From NCBI GenBank assembly GCA_960531495.1, contig OY482851.1, positions 22,995,533 to 23,059,532 of the forward strand: DNA of 64,000 nucleotides. The letters run 5' to 3'. The position numbers were made by a program, and so were the translations under genes. The first letter of the stretch is position 1, and each line of letters opens with the position of its first letter. Below the pieces are notes generated by a model. The model had not been told where the DNA came from, did no database searches, and was given only the letters and a program-made list of their open reading frames with translations. Positions 13,203 through 23,370 of this stretch are shown in pieces. The DNA is from Zeus faber (lineage: Eukaryota; Chordata; Actinopteri; Zeiformes; Zeidae).

Positions 13203-16200
13203 GAGAGACGGGGAATGAGAGCAGGCGGGTGGCATGTTCACTGTGAGAATCATTTCTAATGCTTCTTCACACAGGTCTATTTCTGCAGCAGCAATAACAT
13301 TTAGAAGTTTGGTCCTGTGAACCTGAAGCACAAATCTCTGCACCCTGTCACAAGGCAGTTGTAATGTTCAAGTCTGTAAGTAGTGGGGCTGCAGGAATGA
13401 AATTCAAACATTAAAAAAAAAAACGAAACTATTTGAATGCTGAAATTGCCATTTGATTGTGTATTTTTATTAAATAAATAATTGATTATTAATTTCTTGG
13501 CTAGCGTTAGCGATTTAATTCACGTGATGAGCATTAAAGTTCAATATAAATTAATCCAGTTTGTTGCACAGTGAACATACATTAGAGAGAAATATTCCCA
13601 GTAACGGTGGGCGAAGTCTGCGTCAGCAGAGAGACACACGAGTCCACCGGCGCGTTCCCCTCTCCTTCGACGTTTCACTGTTATACAAGGGAGAGCGCCT
13701 TTGACCACAATGTCCAGTAATTCCACAGATGTGGCGATGAAAGTGGGAAATAAACCCCATCATCACAGATGGAATGTCCTCTAGTGCAGAGGACTGTGCC
13801 GGGCCGCGGGGCAATTGCCACGATCTGCTCCGCAGTGTAGCAGCAGCAGGAAACTGGGTAAATTTAATACATCTAGAGTTTATTGTTTGAAGAAAAGATC
13901 GCTCTGACCTGCCCCCCCCCCAGACTAAATTTGTGCGGAATATTCAGATATTCAAAATAATAAAGCATACAAATTTGAATTTTATTATAGAGCAGCCCTC
14001 AGTAGGGATACATCCATTGAGTAAAACTCAAATACTGTGAATAAATCCAGGCCTAATAATGACAGAAATTGCTACCTTAAAAAGGTAGTTTCACATAACA
14101 AAAAGAAAACTACAATCAATTACTCGTCCAATTTTATCCATAACATGCTGATTCTAAAATAAAATTAATAAATAAATATGTTACATCATTTTGATAATCA
14201 AGCCAATGAAGTTGGGTGTTTGAAGGTGAAGGCTATAACTTCATATCAATGCACCATGTCCTGTGTTGATATTGCTTTGGTAGACAATGTGGCAGACAAT
14301 CTAGGTCGTACTTCTACTCCCTACGCGTTTGTGGTTCAACTATAGCTTCACCTTTCAAAATATAAAATGTCACTATAGTGGCGCTCCCTTATGCAGACAC
14401 CAACACAAAGCATTTGATGTTTTCTGTTTGAATAGAGAGCTTAGCAAATTATCATTATTATTATCATTATTATCATCATAATTTTATGGGTCTCATAGGT
14501 GCTAATGCCGCACACACACACACGCACGCGCGCTTCCTCCAGGGGCAGCCTTCAACACCCGGGGACCAATTCCAGGTGGTGGATTCATGTCGTGGTCAGT
14601 GACAGGACAAGTGCTGCATGTTCTTAATTGGGGTCCTTTTTATAGTGAAGGAGATCTATGTGAGCAACCTCCACAAAGAAGGGCTCCTAATCGGGGGGTG
14701 ACAACAGCGCCCCAGGTAGGAATCTAACCCAGGACGTTCTTGCTGTGAGGCAGCAGTGCAAGCACCGCGCCACGAGTTTGACATTGATGATGACCAATTA
14801 CCATAAGTGAAATGTAGTTGCAAAGAAAGAAAGAAAATAACTGAGCTAGTATAGTCCAAATGTTTAACAATAACATTGGCATGATTTGCTACCAATACAT
14901 TTTCATGACATTTTCCTTTTGGAAGTTGTTATACATATGCTCATATTTCCATCATATTTCTATGCTTTGTTTAATGACATAATAATTAGAATACTTTTGG
15001 CCATCTGCCCACCCCTACCTGACACAATGCAAAACTGTAACAAAAAGCGTTTTTGTTGCACAGTAACCTTTGTCACATCTGTGGCAAGCCTCCATTAAGT
15101 AGTTGTCCAATCACTGGTTTACTCCGACAGGCCACACGTCACTCTGGCCCAGTCTGCACGTAGGCACGAACAAAGAAGCAACGGTCTTCCGAGCAAATTA
15201 TACATCAACTGGAAGCACCAATGGGCCTTTACAAATACTGCAAATGTGTATGCCATTAGACGAATAATGCATCATCCAAACCAGCCTATTTCATGCAGCA
15301 CAGAGGGACAGTTGAAGAAGCTGGGGAGTGGAATTGTTCCGATGATGACCCCAGAGTCAAACCTCTGTCGTCATAGAAGCAACTGTGCATGCCTTACTGG
15401 AATGCATCAGTCAGCATAGTACATAAAGGGCTCTTTTCACGAGTCTTACACTCCACTCTTGACCTTGTGATTGGCCGTGCGTGCTCATGGAAGTGTCGCT
15501 TTCCAGCTATTGACTGTCACTGATTTTTAACTGAACTCAATGACGCTATCGTGCTTGTAGGATCTTTGGAACTTCCTGACTACACCACAGAGAGGGGTAG
15601 GGTGATGTTAATCAACAGAATGTCAATGCACAGACACGTCACAAGACAACACTAAAAAGATTTATAATACTTTGGCCAGTATCTCCCAATTACATGCCCA
15701 CATTGAACTCAGTTGCTGAATTCTTTGAGAGAAACAGCGTGTCTGTCTTCAGTCAGTACTGGTGTCCTTGATGATAGGTCATCTACCAAAGATTAAGAAT
15801 CAACAGTCCATTTTACATCCTTTGTACAAGCTATCGATGCAAAAACACAGAAGAACACAAGAGATGGTTAGACCGTTCTTGCATAGAAAAAAAGTGGTGT
15901 TGCCTTAACTATGAAACAAGGACAATTCATGGAGCAACTGCACACAGTTCAGGTTGGAGGCGCCAATCATAAATAACGCTCAATAAGGCACTCTTCCTCA
16001 GGAGACGCATCGGCAAAACAAGAGAATAATATTCTCCCCCCTGTATTTCACCCAGTTAAAAAGACTCACCATCTTTTTTAACAACGTTTTGGCTACAGTA
16101 GCCAATTTGTAAAGACCTACATCCTAGGTTACTTCATCCCCTTGGTTCTGTGATTTCAAAGTTAAATCCACCCCCAAAACCACGACAACATAGCATTGCT

Positions 16201-18530
16201 TTTCATCGTCACGTCATTTCAGTTCAGTCACCAGCGGGGGAAGGCCAAGCCCTGGGCGATACAGTATATCACTTAGCGAGATTAAACTATAGCATCAACT
16301 TACTCTGGGCTTCCTCTGGAACAATTGTGTTCTCATTAATCAGCATACATCACCATGGCAACTTATACTGCACACCTTAACTGCTCCAGGGAAGGTAATG
16401 TTCATATCAACGGGTCAAACCACGTTGGTACTGTTCACTGACAACGGATAAATGGTTTAAATGGCTGCAAAAGTTGTGGATCTTCACATTGGGTTTTTTT
16501 TGCTGCCAAGCAAGTTAACATTTCAAAGATTGCATTTAACAGATGAAAATTTTTTTTTACTTCTAGCAAAAACAGTGTCTTCTAATCAACAAGTAATTTG
16601 TACAAGGTTGAATCAAAGTTGAATTTATCATTTTAATGTTGCATCAGTTATCATTAAAATATGAATATTTCCAAATAAATAAAGTATTAAGTCTACACAT
16701 TGGGGCTGAATGCTTAATTGATTTAATATTGCAATCACAATTTGACAATTGCAATTTTCAATTTGCAACAGCTGCAATTTCTTCTTAGTTATATTAGCAA
16801 CAAGTTTTATAGTTTGGTTAATGTACTCTGCATATACTGCATAAACTCGTGCCTTAATAATACATTTTGTTATGGAAGCATTTCACCTTGTTGGAGGCGA
16901 GCTGAACATTGATTCTTGACCACGAGGGTCGCGCATATTTTCGTTTTCGGTCCACTCATCCTGTGCGCATTTGTCACGTAGTGGAATGCAGTTGTGTCAT
17001 TAGTTGATGTAACCGAAAAAGAGTTTAGCAGTGCTCGGTTTTATGCAACGGATCTCTCCCCCCGCAGCAGAATTGTTGTCGTTGCACGCAGCAGAATTGT
17101 TGTCTTGTAGGAACGACATGGTTGGTTTTGTTTGGGTGAATAGCAAACAGGCTGCAGCGTTCTGGATATGCTTTGGAGGCAGAAGAGTGTTGCAATATTC
17201 AAGATGGGTGATGACAAGTGCCTGGACCAAGAGCTGTGCTGCTTCAATTGCGAAGAACAGGCGCATTCTGCAGATGTTGTAGAGGAAAGAAACTGTAACC
17301 GCAGGGTTCTTGGCAGTCAGCTCCACGGTTCACAGAACTATATAGTGTGGATGATCTAGACCATGGTGATATGTATAAGCAATGGAAGCTGCAACAATGC
17401 TACCTTTGCAAATATTATCATTTTAAACTCCTTTCAAAAATATTCAATATAATAACATGCCCCTCACATCATACCCTCTGCGTTCACACCTTTTACATGA
17501 ACACAATAATAGTTGAATTGTTAAATTCTGGATTAAAGTTAGGCCCAGTTTAGGGTTGAACTGCGTAAGTGTGCGCACTGCGCCAACCAAAATAATGAAT
17601 ATTCATAAAAGGCAGGGTGGTAGAACAAAAAAAAAAAAAAAAAAAAAAAGATGGAAAAAAACAAACAAACATTGATTTTCATTTATTTTTGAACGACTGG
17701 TGGTGGAGGTTCTCGGCATTTGTTGTGCTGATGAGAATAGCTCATGGGATGCGCTTATAAATTGTGATGTGTTCAAAGTGTTGCACTATAGATAAGACAA
17801 AGCAATTTTTTACTCCATGCAAGTCTATGGACTGTCGTGATTTGGACAACTCTCTTGGCAGCCAGTGAATTAGAAAAGCGTAGTTAGTCTGACATTTTAT
17901 TAATACACGTTGCCTGTACCCTGCCAAATAATTCACACCTCCATCTTATGAAACAAAATTGCCTGGCATAAGAACATATTAACAAGCATTACTCCAGAGT
18001 GGTCCCTTTCAGACCAGGTCCGGAGACGGCGCTGCAAATTGGTGTGCGCAAAAAAAATACTCGACGACTGGCAATATTTCATTTACATTTCCTGAGTTTG
18101 TTCCGACTATTAGTGTCCGTACAGCCCCATGACGGCAGAAATCAACAAACCACAAATGATATGGGAAGTTTGAAGATTCCACCAGAAACGGCAGCAATAG
18201 GCCTAATTATTCAACCAATAATTGACAAGCCAATCCGATTACAAGGACGGAGCAGCGCTGACACGACAGGCGGTATGTTTACGCTGTTTGAGGTAATGGC
18301 CTCTGTGCTTGGCATGGAAACATAAACCAGCTGTAGACGACTGATCATCACCCTGGTAATCTAGGTTGAGCTTGATCACAGGTTTTTAGGATTTGTCGAG
18401 ACAGCTTATATAAACCTCACCATGTAACCTTTTTTTTTTTTTTTTGGCTGTATACACTCGCGTTCAGCCACTGAAAAACGAGCCCCGTCTGCTTCGCTTT
18501 TCAGCTTCAGTGCACTTGCATGCCATTGCG

Positions 18531-18614
<84 letters not shown>

Positions 18615-19570
18615 TAAGTGAAGCCCCAAATGGTCACACCCATTAGATTTCATCTTCCACCCACAGGTAGTTGTATCTGCAGAGGCAGTCTGTGCAGCGT
18701 AGTATAGATGGAATATGGATATGCAATTTAGAGAAAATAGGGTAAAAAGGAGGCGATATTTCTATATCCTTGCAGATCCAGCCCGACCCCTCTCTACCCC
18801 AATACCCTGCCTCATACAGTACCACATGGAGCCAAAACAGGTTTGAAAGTTGTCATTCTATTACAGATCACAGCAAACCTTCCCAGCAACCACAGACGGC
18901 ATCCATGTGTCCAGGCGAACATGCACACCACAATGCGGAGCCATGTTCCACTGAGTTGATAACTTTTGGTAATGGGGCAACATCCCCGCAGTTCCTAAAA
19001 CAGGGGTGTAGAGCGCATGGACTCCAGCAGTTAACTACACAGAGTAATCTTCAGCTTCAACTGAAATACTACATTCAGATGCAGATCCTAATCTCTGGGG
19101 TTTCATGTTGTGGCGGTGCTTGAGAAACCCGGCGACGGGTATACTCTGAAATGGACGTAAACACAGTTGATCGCGAACCCGCACGTTTATTCCAAAGGTC
19201 CAGTCTGCATTAATGTGAGGCCACATTTGGTCCGCGGGCCGCCGGTTTAACCCGCTTGTTTCGCTGAGTGAAGCTAGCCAACTTAATGTTGCCCTCAAAC
19301 TCGTTTCCTCTTCTCTGGGTATTGTTATAACTCATCTGCCAAAAAAAAAAAAACGCGAATATATGACGATGCGACTTGAATAAATATGTGACTAAAGTTA
19401 CGGTGCTACGGCGTTACAAAGCGACGTTAACTCGTGGTGTCACGTCTGCGGACGCGATCAGCGCCGGTAAATAGACGGAGCCCGGCGGTCCGGAACTCAT
19501 GTTTGTCGCTCTATCCACCTGGAAACAGCACAGCCAACTACCGGCGAAGCCGACATACATACCAGCTCAT
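4484..19570 (-). CDS. bin3: Bridging integrator 3 (BAR-domain protein), 5' part, five exons
   Basis: Five minus-strand exons join in frame: 19563-19570, 10463-10511, 9758-9798, 7460-7521 and 4484-4620. They total 297 bases and encode residues 1-99, opening MSWIPFKIGQPKKQIVSKT and including VERDFEREYDKLQ, KDMKKSTEAD and DLLSNPLCEQDQ. This matches human BIN3 as I remember it almost residue for residue and without gaps. Every junction has AG acceptor and GT donor bases and the phases agree. BIN3 is the small member of the amphiphysin/BIN family: it is essentially a BAR domain with no SH3, a curved coiled-coil dimer that binds membranes and is linked to actin organisation. The part seen here is the N-terminal region and the first BAR helix. 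The family length is about 253 residues, so about 150 residues lie left of the window. The gene is upstream of egr3 in coordinates but downstream in transcription direction, as in human. Confidence 0.95.
4621..7459 (-). other. bin3 intron 4, no gene seen
   Basis: Non-coding. The segment at about 4770-4930 contains CAATACGATTCACAATACGA, a pattern common in fish hAT-derived repeats. The segment at about 6500-6760 (TTACCGGGTTTTTGTGCAG and neighbours) looks like a dispersed repeat but I could not name it. Long open frames here (for example 5794-6240, minus) are low-complexity poly-Lys/Phe translations and are not genes. Confidence 0.6.
7460..7521 (-). CDS. bin3: bin3 coding exon 4
   Basis: A 62-base exon with acceptor ccgccag and donor gtgtgt. 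It encodes (K)LEDQTKKLHKDMKKSTEADI plus one base of the next codon. The heptad-like charged pattern is that of BAR helix 1. The donor is a weaker GTGTGT, but the phase fits exon 5 exactly. Confidence 0.94.
7522..9757 (-). other. bin3 intron 3, no gene seen
   Basis: Non-coding. The only notable structure is an A-run of about 25 bases at 7985-8009. I recognise no transposon or conserved coding segment. Confidence 0.6.
9758..9798 (-). CDS. bin3: bin3 coding exon 3
   Basis: A 41-base exon with acceptor ttttcag and donor gtaagta. It encodes VERDFEREYDKLQ plus two bases of a Lys codon that exon 4 completes. It matches the VERDFEREYGKLQ segment of human BIN3 at the start of the BAR domain. Confidence 0.95.
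9799..10462 (-). other. bin3 intron 2 (664 bp)
   Basis: A short intron between exons 2 and 3. The plus-strand open frame at 9979-10332 has no similarity that I recognise and no codon pattern to set it apart from intron. Confidence 0.7.
10463..10511 (-). CDS. bin3: bin3 coding exon 2
   Basis: A 49-base exon with acceptor ttcag and donor gtaagtgag. It encodes (W)IPFKIGQPKKQIVSKT, ends in phase 0, and is nearly identical to the vertebrate BIN3 N-terminus, a basic segment ahead of the BAR helix. Confidence 0.95.
12424..12870. mobile_element. hAT-like miniature element
   Basis: The ends are inverted: AGGGATGCACTGATT from 12424 on the left, and AATCTGTGCATCCCTA ending at 12870 on the right. Just inside each end are the CGATATCGGC / ATCGGCATTGGC motifs found in a widespread fish hAT miniature family. 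There is no transposase. I could not define an 8-bp target duplication with confidence. Confidence 0.6.
13141..13207. repeat. (GA)n microsatellite
   Basis: About 33 GA units with a single interruption near the right end, in bin3 intron 1. Confidence 0.95.
13382..14003. mobile_element. Possible hAT-like miniature element
   Basis: The left end GGGGCTGCAGGAATGAAATT and right end AGAGCAGCCCTC are imperfectly inverted and carry the GGGCTGC core of a common fish hAT terminal type. AGTAG occurs outside both ends. The interior is AT-rich and non-coding. Boundaries are uncertain. Confidence 0.35.
14520..14775. repeat. Dispersed SINE/LINE-tail-like repeat
   Basis: The segment ending in CTTGCTGTGAGGCAGCAGTG, then CACCGCGCCACG, matches a phrase I know from very common fish interspersed repeats. 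The upstream part (AACCTCCACAAAGAAGGGC and AATCTAACCCAGGACGTTC) fits the same family. I cannot say which named family it is. Confidence 0.45.
17000..17326 (-). mobile_element. LINE reverse-transcriptase fragment (L2/CR1-like)
   Basis: The minus strand encodes FLYNICRMRLF, AAQLLVQALVITHLEYCNTL and then HIQNAAACLLF. This is the C-terminal reverse-transcriptase region of L2/CR1-type LINEs (typically LYNIRRIRP, QALVISRLDYCN, IQNAAARL). It is a short relic: about ten residues are missing between the YCN block and the QNAA block, and coding stops soon after. A direct duplication of GCAGCAGAATTGTTGTC lies at its downstream end (17065-17110). Confidence 0.75.
18532..18611. repeat. (CA)n microsatellite
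   Basis: About 40 uninterrupted CA units, about 1 kb downstream of bin3 exon 1. It generates a spurious poly-CV open frame. Confidence 0.97.
19563..19570 (-). CDS. bin3: bin3 coding exon 1 (8 coding bases, start codon)
   Basis: On the minus strand the sequence reads ATGAGCTG followed by the donor GTATGT. It gives M-S and two bases of the W codon, which the G that opens exon 2 completes. The start has an A at -3. This was chosen because it is the only ATG-Ser-TG/GT combination I found between exon 2 and 22.4 kb, and it restores the conserved MSW start of BIN3. Untranslated sequence of the same exon must lie at about 19571-19690. Confidence 0.88.
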
Positions 19571-19699
19571 TGTGCCGCTGTTTTATTCCAGTTTCATTGG
19601 GTGTTTCTTTCAATTCCCCCGTTGATCCTCAGGCCATTTCCCCAGCCAAACAAGCTAGCACAGCGCTACAGGAAGCCGGAAGCGGAGGCAGAGGACGGT
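19571..19699 (-). promoter_or_regulatory. bin3 5' UTR / core promoter region with two ETS-type motifs
   Basis: The 129 bases between the bin3 start codon and the minisatellite contain GGAAG at 19671-19675 and CCGGAAGC at 19676-19683, the GGAA(G) core of ETS-family sites common in housekeeping promoters. No TATA box is evident. The transcription start is inferred to lie in or near this stretch; it is not shown directly. Confidence 0.5.
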
Positions 19700-21372
19700 A
19701 AGGGGTTCTTAAATGGAGGAGTTTGCTCTTTAAGGGGTTCTTAAATGGAGGAGTTTGCTCTTTAAGGGGTTCTTAAATAAAGGAGTTTGCTCTTTAAGGG
19801 GTTCTTAAATGGAGGAGTTTGCTCTTTAAGGGGTTCTTAAATAAAGGAGTTTGCTCTTTAAGGGGTTCTTAAATGGAGGAGTTTGTTCTTTAAGGGGTTC
19901 TTAAATAAAGGAGTTTGCTCTTTAAGGGGTTCTTAAATAAAGGAGTTTGTTCTTCAAGGGGTTCTTAAATTGAGGAGTTTCCTCTTTAAGGGGTTCTTAA
20001 ATGAAGGAGTTTGTTCTTTAAGGGGTTCTTAAATAAAGGAGTTTGCTCTTTAAGGGGTTCTTAAATAAAGGAGTTTGCTCTTTAAGGGGTTCTTAAATAA
20101 AGGAGTTTCCTCTTTAAGGGGTTCTTAAATGGAGGAGTTTGCTCTTTAAGGGGTTCTTAAATAAAGGAGTTTGTTCTTTAAGGGGTTCTTAAATGGAGGA
20201 GTTTGCTCTTTAAGGGGTTCTTAAATAAAGGAGTTTGTTCTTTAAGGGGTTCTTAAATGGAGGAGTTTGCTCTTTAAGGGGTTCTTAAATAAAGGAGTTT
20301 GTTCTTTAAGGGGTTCTTAAATAAAGGAGTTTGTTCTTTAAGGGGTTCTTAAATAAAGGAGTTTGTTCTTTAAGGGGTTCTTAAATGGAGGAGTTTGTTC
20401 TTTAAGGGGTTCTTAAATAAAGGAGTTTGTTCTTTAAGGGGTTCTTAAATAAAGGAGTTTGTTCTTTAAGGGGTTCTTAAATAAAGGAGTTTGTTCTTTA
20501 AGGGGTTCTTAAATGGAGGAGTTGTTCTTTAAGGGGTTCTTAAATAAAGGAGTTTGTTCTTTAAGGGGTTCTTAAATAAAGGAGTTTGTTCTTTAAGAGT
20601 TTCTTAAATAAAGGAGTTTGTTCTTTAAGGGGTTCTTAAATAAAGGAGTTTCCTCTTTAAGGGGTTCTTAAATGGAGGAGTTTGTTCTTTAAGGGGTTCT
20701 TAAATAAAGGAGTTTGTTCTTTAAGAGTTTCTTAAATGGAGGAGTTTGCTCTTTAAGGGGTTGTTAAATAAAGGAGTTTGTTCTTTAAGGGGTTCTTAAA
20801 TAAAGGAGTTTCCTCTTTAAGGGGTTCTTAAATAAAGGAGTTTGTTCTTTAAGGGGTTCTTAAATAAAGGCGTTTGCTCTTTAAGGGGTTCTTAAATGAA
20901 GGAGTTTGCTCTTTAAGGGGTTCTTAAATAAAGGAGTTTGTTCTTTAAGGGGTTCTTAAATAAAGGAGTTTGTTCTTTAAGGGGTTCTTGAATAAAGGAG
21001 TTTGTTCTTTAAGGGGTTCCGACATTAAGGAGTTTGTTCTTTAAGGGGTTCTTAAATAAAGGAGTTTGTTCTTTAAGGGGTTCTTAAATAAAGGAGTTTG
21101 TTCTTTAAGGGGTTCCGACATTAAGGAGTTTGTTCTTTAAGGGGTTCTTAAATAAAGGAGTTTATCTTTAAAGGGTTCTTACATTAAGGGCTTTGTTCTT
21201 TAAGGGGTTCTTAAATGAAGGTGTTTGTTCTTTAAGAGGTTCTTAAATTAAGGAGTTTGTTCTTTAAGGGGTTCTGAAATTAATGAGTTTATTCTTTAAG
21301 GGGTTATTACATTAAGGAGTTTGTTCTTTAAGGGGTTCTTAAATAAAGGAGTTTATTCTTTAGGGGGTTCCT
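19700..21372. repeat. Minisatellite, about 52 copies of a 32-bp unit
   Basis: A nearly uninterrupted tandem array with a 32-bp period, measured from successive AAGGGG positions such as 19764 and 19796. Each unit carries TTTAAGGGGTTCTTAAA, in which TTTAAG and CTTAAA are complementary 6-bp arms. Two main variants alternate irregularly: AAATAAAGGAGTTTG and AAATGGAGGAGTTTG, with C or T at the following position. Decay increases towards 21.0-21.37 kb, where units such as TTCCGACATTAAGG appear. The array starts about 17 bp beyond the ETS-type motifs of bin3. Confidence 0.98.
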
Positions 21373-22283
21373 AACTCTCCACTAAGTCCATATGTACAGT
21401 ATTTGAAATGATTGTTCGCTCATTGGATATTTTCATTTATTCAAGTACTTACAAATTAGGGGGTTGTGCAATAAAATCACATGTATTTCAAATGGTTGTT
21501 TGCTTATTGGTTATTTTTTCTTTATTCAAGTACTTACATAGAAATAACAAAACAGCTGCATTACAACAAACTGAAGTGCCAGGTAAGAGGGGAGCACATC
21601 TCCCAATTACAAGTAGCCTATATAGTTATGTTTATTACAATATTCATAAAAGGACCTTATTATAAGGTATAGGAAAAAAAATAAAAACAGGAAATAGGCA
21701 AAAGACATTCACAACATTTTCAAACAAGACCCCATGTTTTGTTTTTTTTTCAAGCCAACAGAACTCAGAAAGTGTGTATCTCCAATTGTCTTACTCTTAC
21801 TATCATTTCGGTATTCCATTTCGGTCAATGTTTCTTCTATTTTCATGCATAACAATAAAGTAATTTAAACCTGTGGCAGTTTTGGAACATATCCGTGCAC
21901 ATGCAAACATGAGGATATACCGCAATGAAAGGAAACACAACGGAAAACAAAGAATATCAAGCCCCTGTCTTAAGTGCCACCGTGGTGTCGATACCAAAAC
22001 ACACAATCCCTGATGCCACCGCGGTTCCACGAAAATCGCACGAGCAGCTCGGACATATCTACACGTGATTCAAAAAAAATAATAATAATAATAATGCTCC
22101 CGAATGTCTCGGATCGCTCTCCCGGCTCCGTGGAGACGAGGTGAAAACGAGTAAACACAAACATTTGCACAAGTCGGCCTTCCGCTGTGTGCTGACTGAG
22201 GCCACATTTATTATTTCTTGCTTCTCGGGAGTTCGAGGCGCATTTTGTTCCTGATCATCCGACCCTGCAACCCAATTTGGCAC

Positions 22284-22334
22284 AAAGATGGCCGCTCGGT
22301 TTGGCGTGGGTCCAGCATTGCAGCGGAGAACAAG
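22284..22334 (+). promoter_or_regulatory. Possible plus-strand start region (YY1-like site, ATG, splice donor)
   Basis: AAGATGGCCGC at 22286-22296 fits the YY1 element that often overlaps the start of TATA-less vertebrate transcripts. An ATG in it opens a frame of about 15 residues that runs into AACAAGG followed by GTGAGG, a good splice donor near 22333. No downstream exon was recognised, so this may be a non-coding transcript start or chance. Confidence 0.25.
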
Positions 22335-23339
22335 GGTGAGGCCAGCTCCTATTAGAAAGCATTTAGTTAACTCGTTTTGGGCACAAAGAGTAGAACAATA
22401 GTACGTGCGTAATTAGGCTGGTATCAGAAAGGGGCGGTTTTTAGGTTGGGGCCGTTGGGTGTTTAGGTTTTTGACGTGACCGCATCCACGTACCGCCGTT
22501 AATCGCTCGCATTACATTGTCAATAATACGGTGCAGCCACAGCTTTAACTCAACAACAGGTAACCTATATTTACGGGCGGGGATCTTAGAGGTGCGTGGG
22601 TGATGGCAGAGGGTGTGTGGGTGTTCTTTTTTTTTTTTGTGGTTTGTTTTTTAGGGAAGGGGTATGGAGGGATCGTTCAATTTAAAAAAAAAAAGTAAAA
22701 AAAAAAAAAAATCTGAGTGAGAGATACAGCACGATGGGTTCAATGGCTTCATGACTGGGAGAAGTGTGGATTATGTGTTGGGGTACCCCCTCATCCTGCT
22801 CTGCAGCCTCCTCAAGATAACACAAAATGAGATGGTGCACGTGTCAAATAAACACAACAGAGACTATTTCTTTCAATGATCCAGTAATAAGTGAGTCTGT
22901 GTTTCAAACCCAGGTTCCCTCGCTTAAGTCCAACCCTCTTAATGCTCTAACACGTTTAAAAATGTTCTCCGATGGATGATATCCTATCACAGATCTTAGG
23001 ATATAGGCCTGGTTATGGGAGAACAGCCACAAAATGTATACATTAAACTCTATTACCCAAGAAAACAAAACAAAAAGAAAACACCCCGGCCAAATCTAAA
23101 ATGAATGTGTAAACAAAATGCAAACAATGCATAATTAAATTGACAACCATGACGTGAATAACGGGTGAATGGTGTTTTAATCCAATAGTGTCTCATTACC
23201 GAGAACCTTTGAAGTCGTGGCTATAATTTCATCAGCATCCGTAGACACTGTTTGTTTAGTTTTTTTAGATTTTTTTTTCTCGCGGCGATGGCACTGGAAA
23301 AGGGTCAAAAGGTTTTTGCATTTTTCTGTCCAAAACTGT

Positions 23340-23370
23340 TTATCTCCAACTGTAAAACAGTTGGAGATAA
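23340..23370. repeat. 13-bp perfect inverted repeat, 5-base loop
   Basis: TTATCTCCAACTG (23340-23352) and CAGTTGGAGATAA (23358-23370) are perfect complements around TAAAA. Function is unknown. Confidence 0.9.

Larger units (their letters stand above)
10512..19562 (-). other. bin3 intron 1 (about 9 kb), repeat-bearing
   Basis: This large first intron separates the 8-base coding exon from the rest of bin3. It holds hAT-like miniature elements (12424-12870 and possibly 13382-14003), a SINE/LINE-tail-like repeat (14520-14775), a LINE reverse-transcriptase fragment (17000-17326, minus), (GA)n at 13141-13207 and (CA)n at 18532-18611. I see no host exon in it. Confidence 0.7.

Noticed and set aside
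17999-18325. 108-residue plus-strand open frame
   Set aside because: Not obviously low complexity, but no similarity or splice context that I could recognise; not supportable as a gene.
19700-21372. Regular 32-bp repeats resembling a CRISPR array
   Set aside because: The units are directly contiguous with no spacers and lie in a vertebrate genome; it is a minisatellite.
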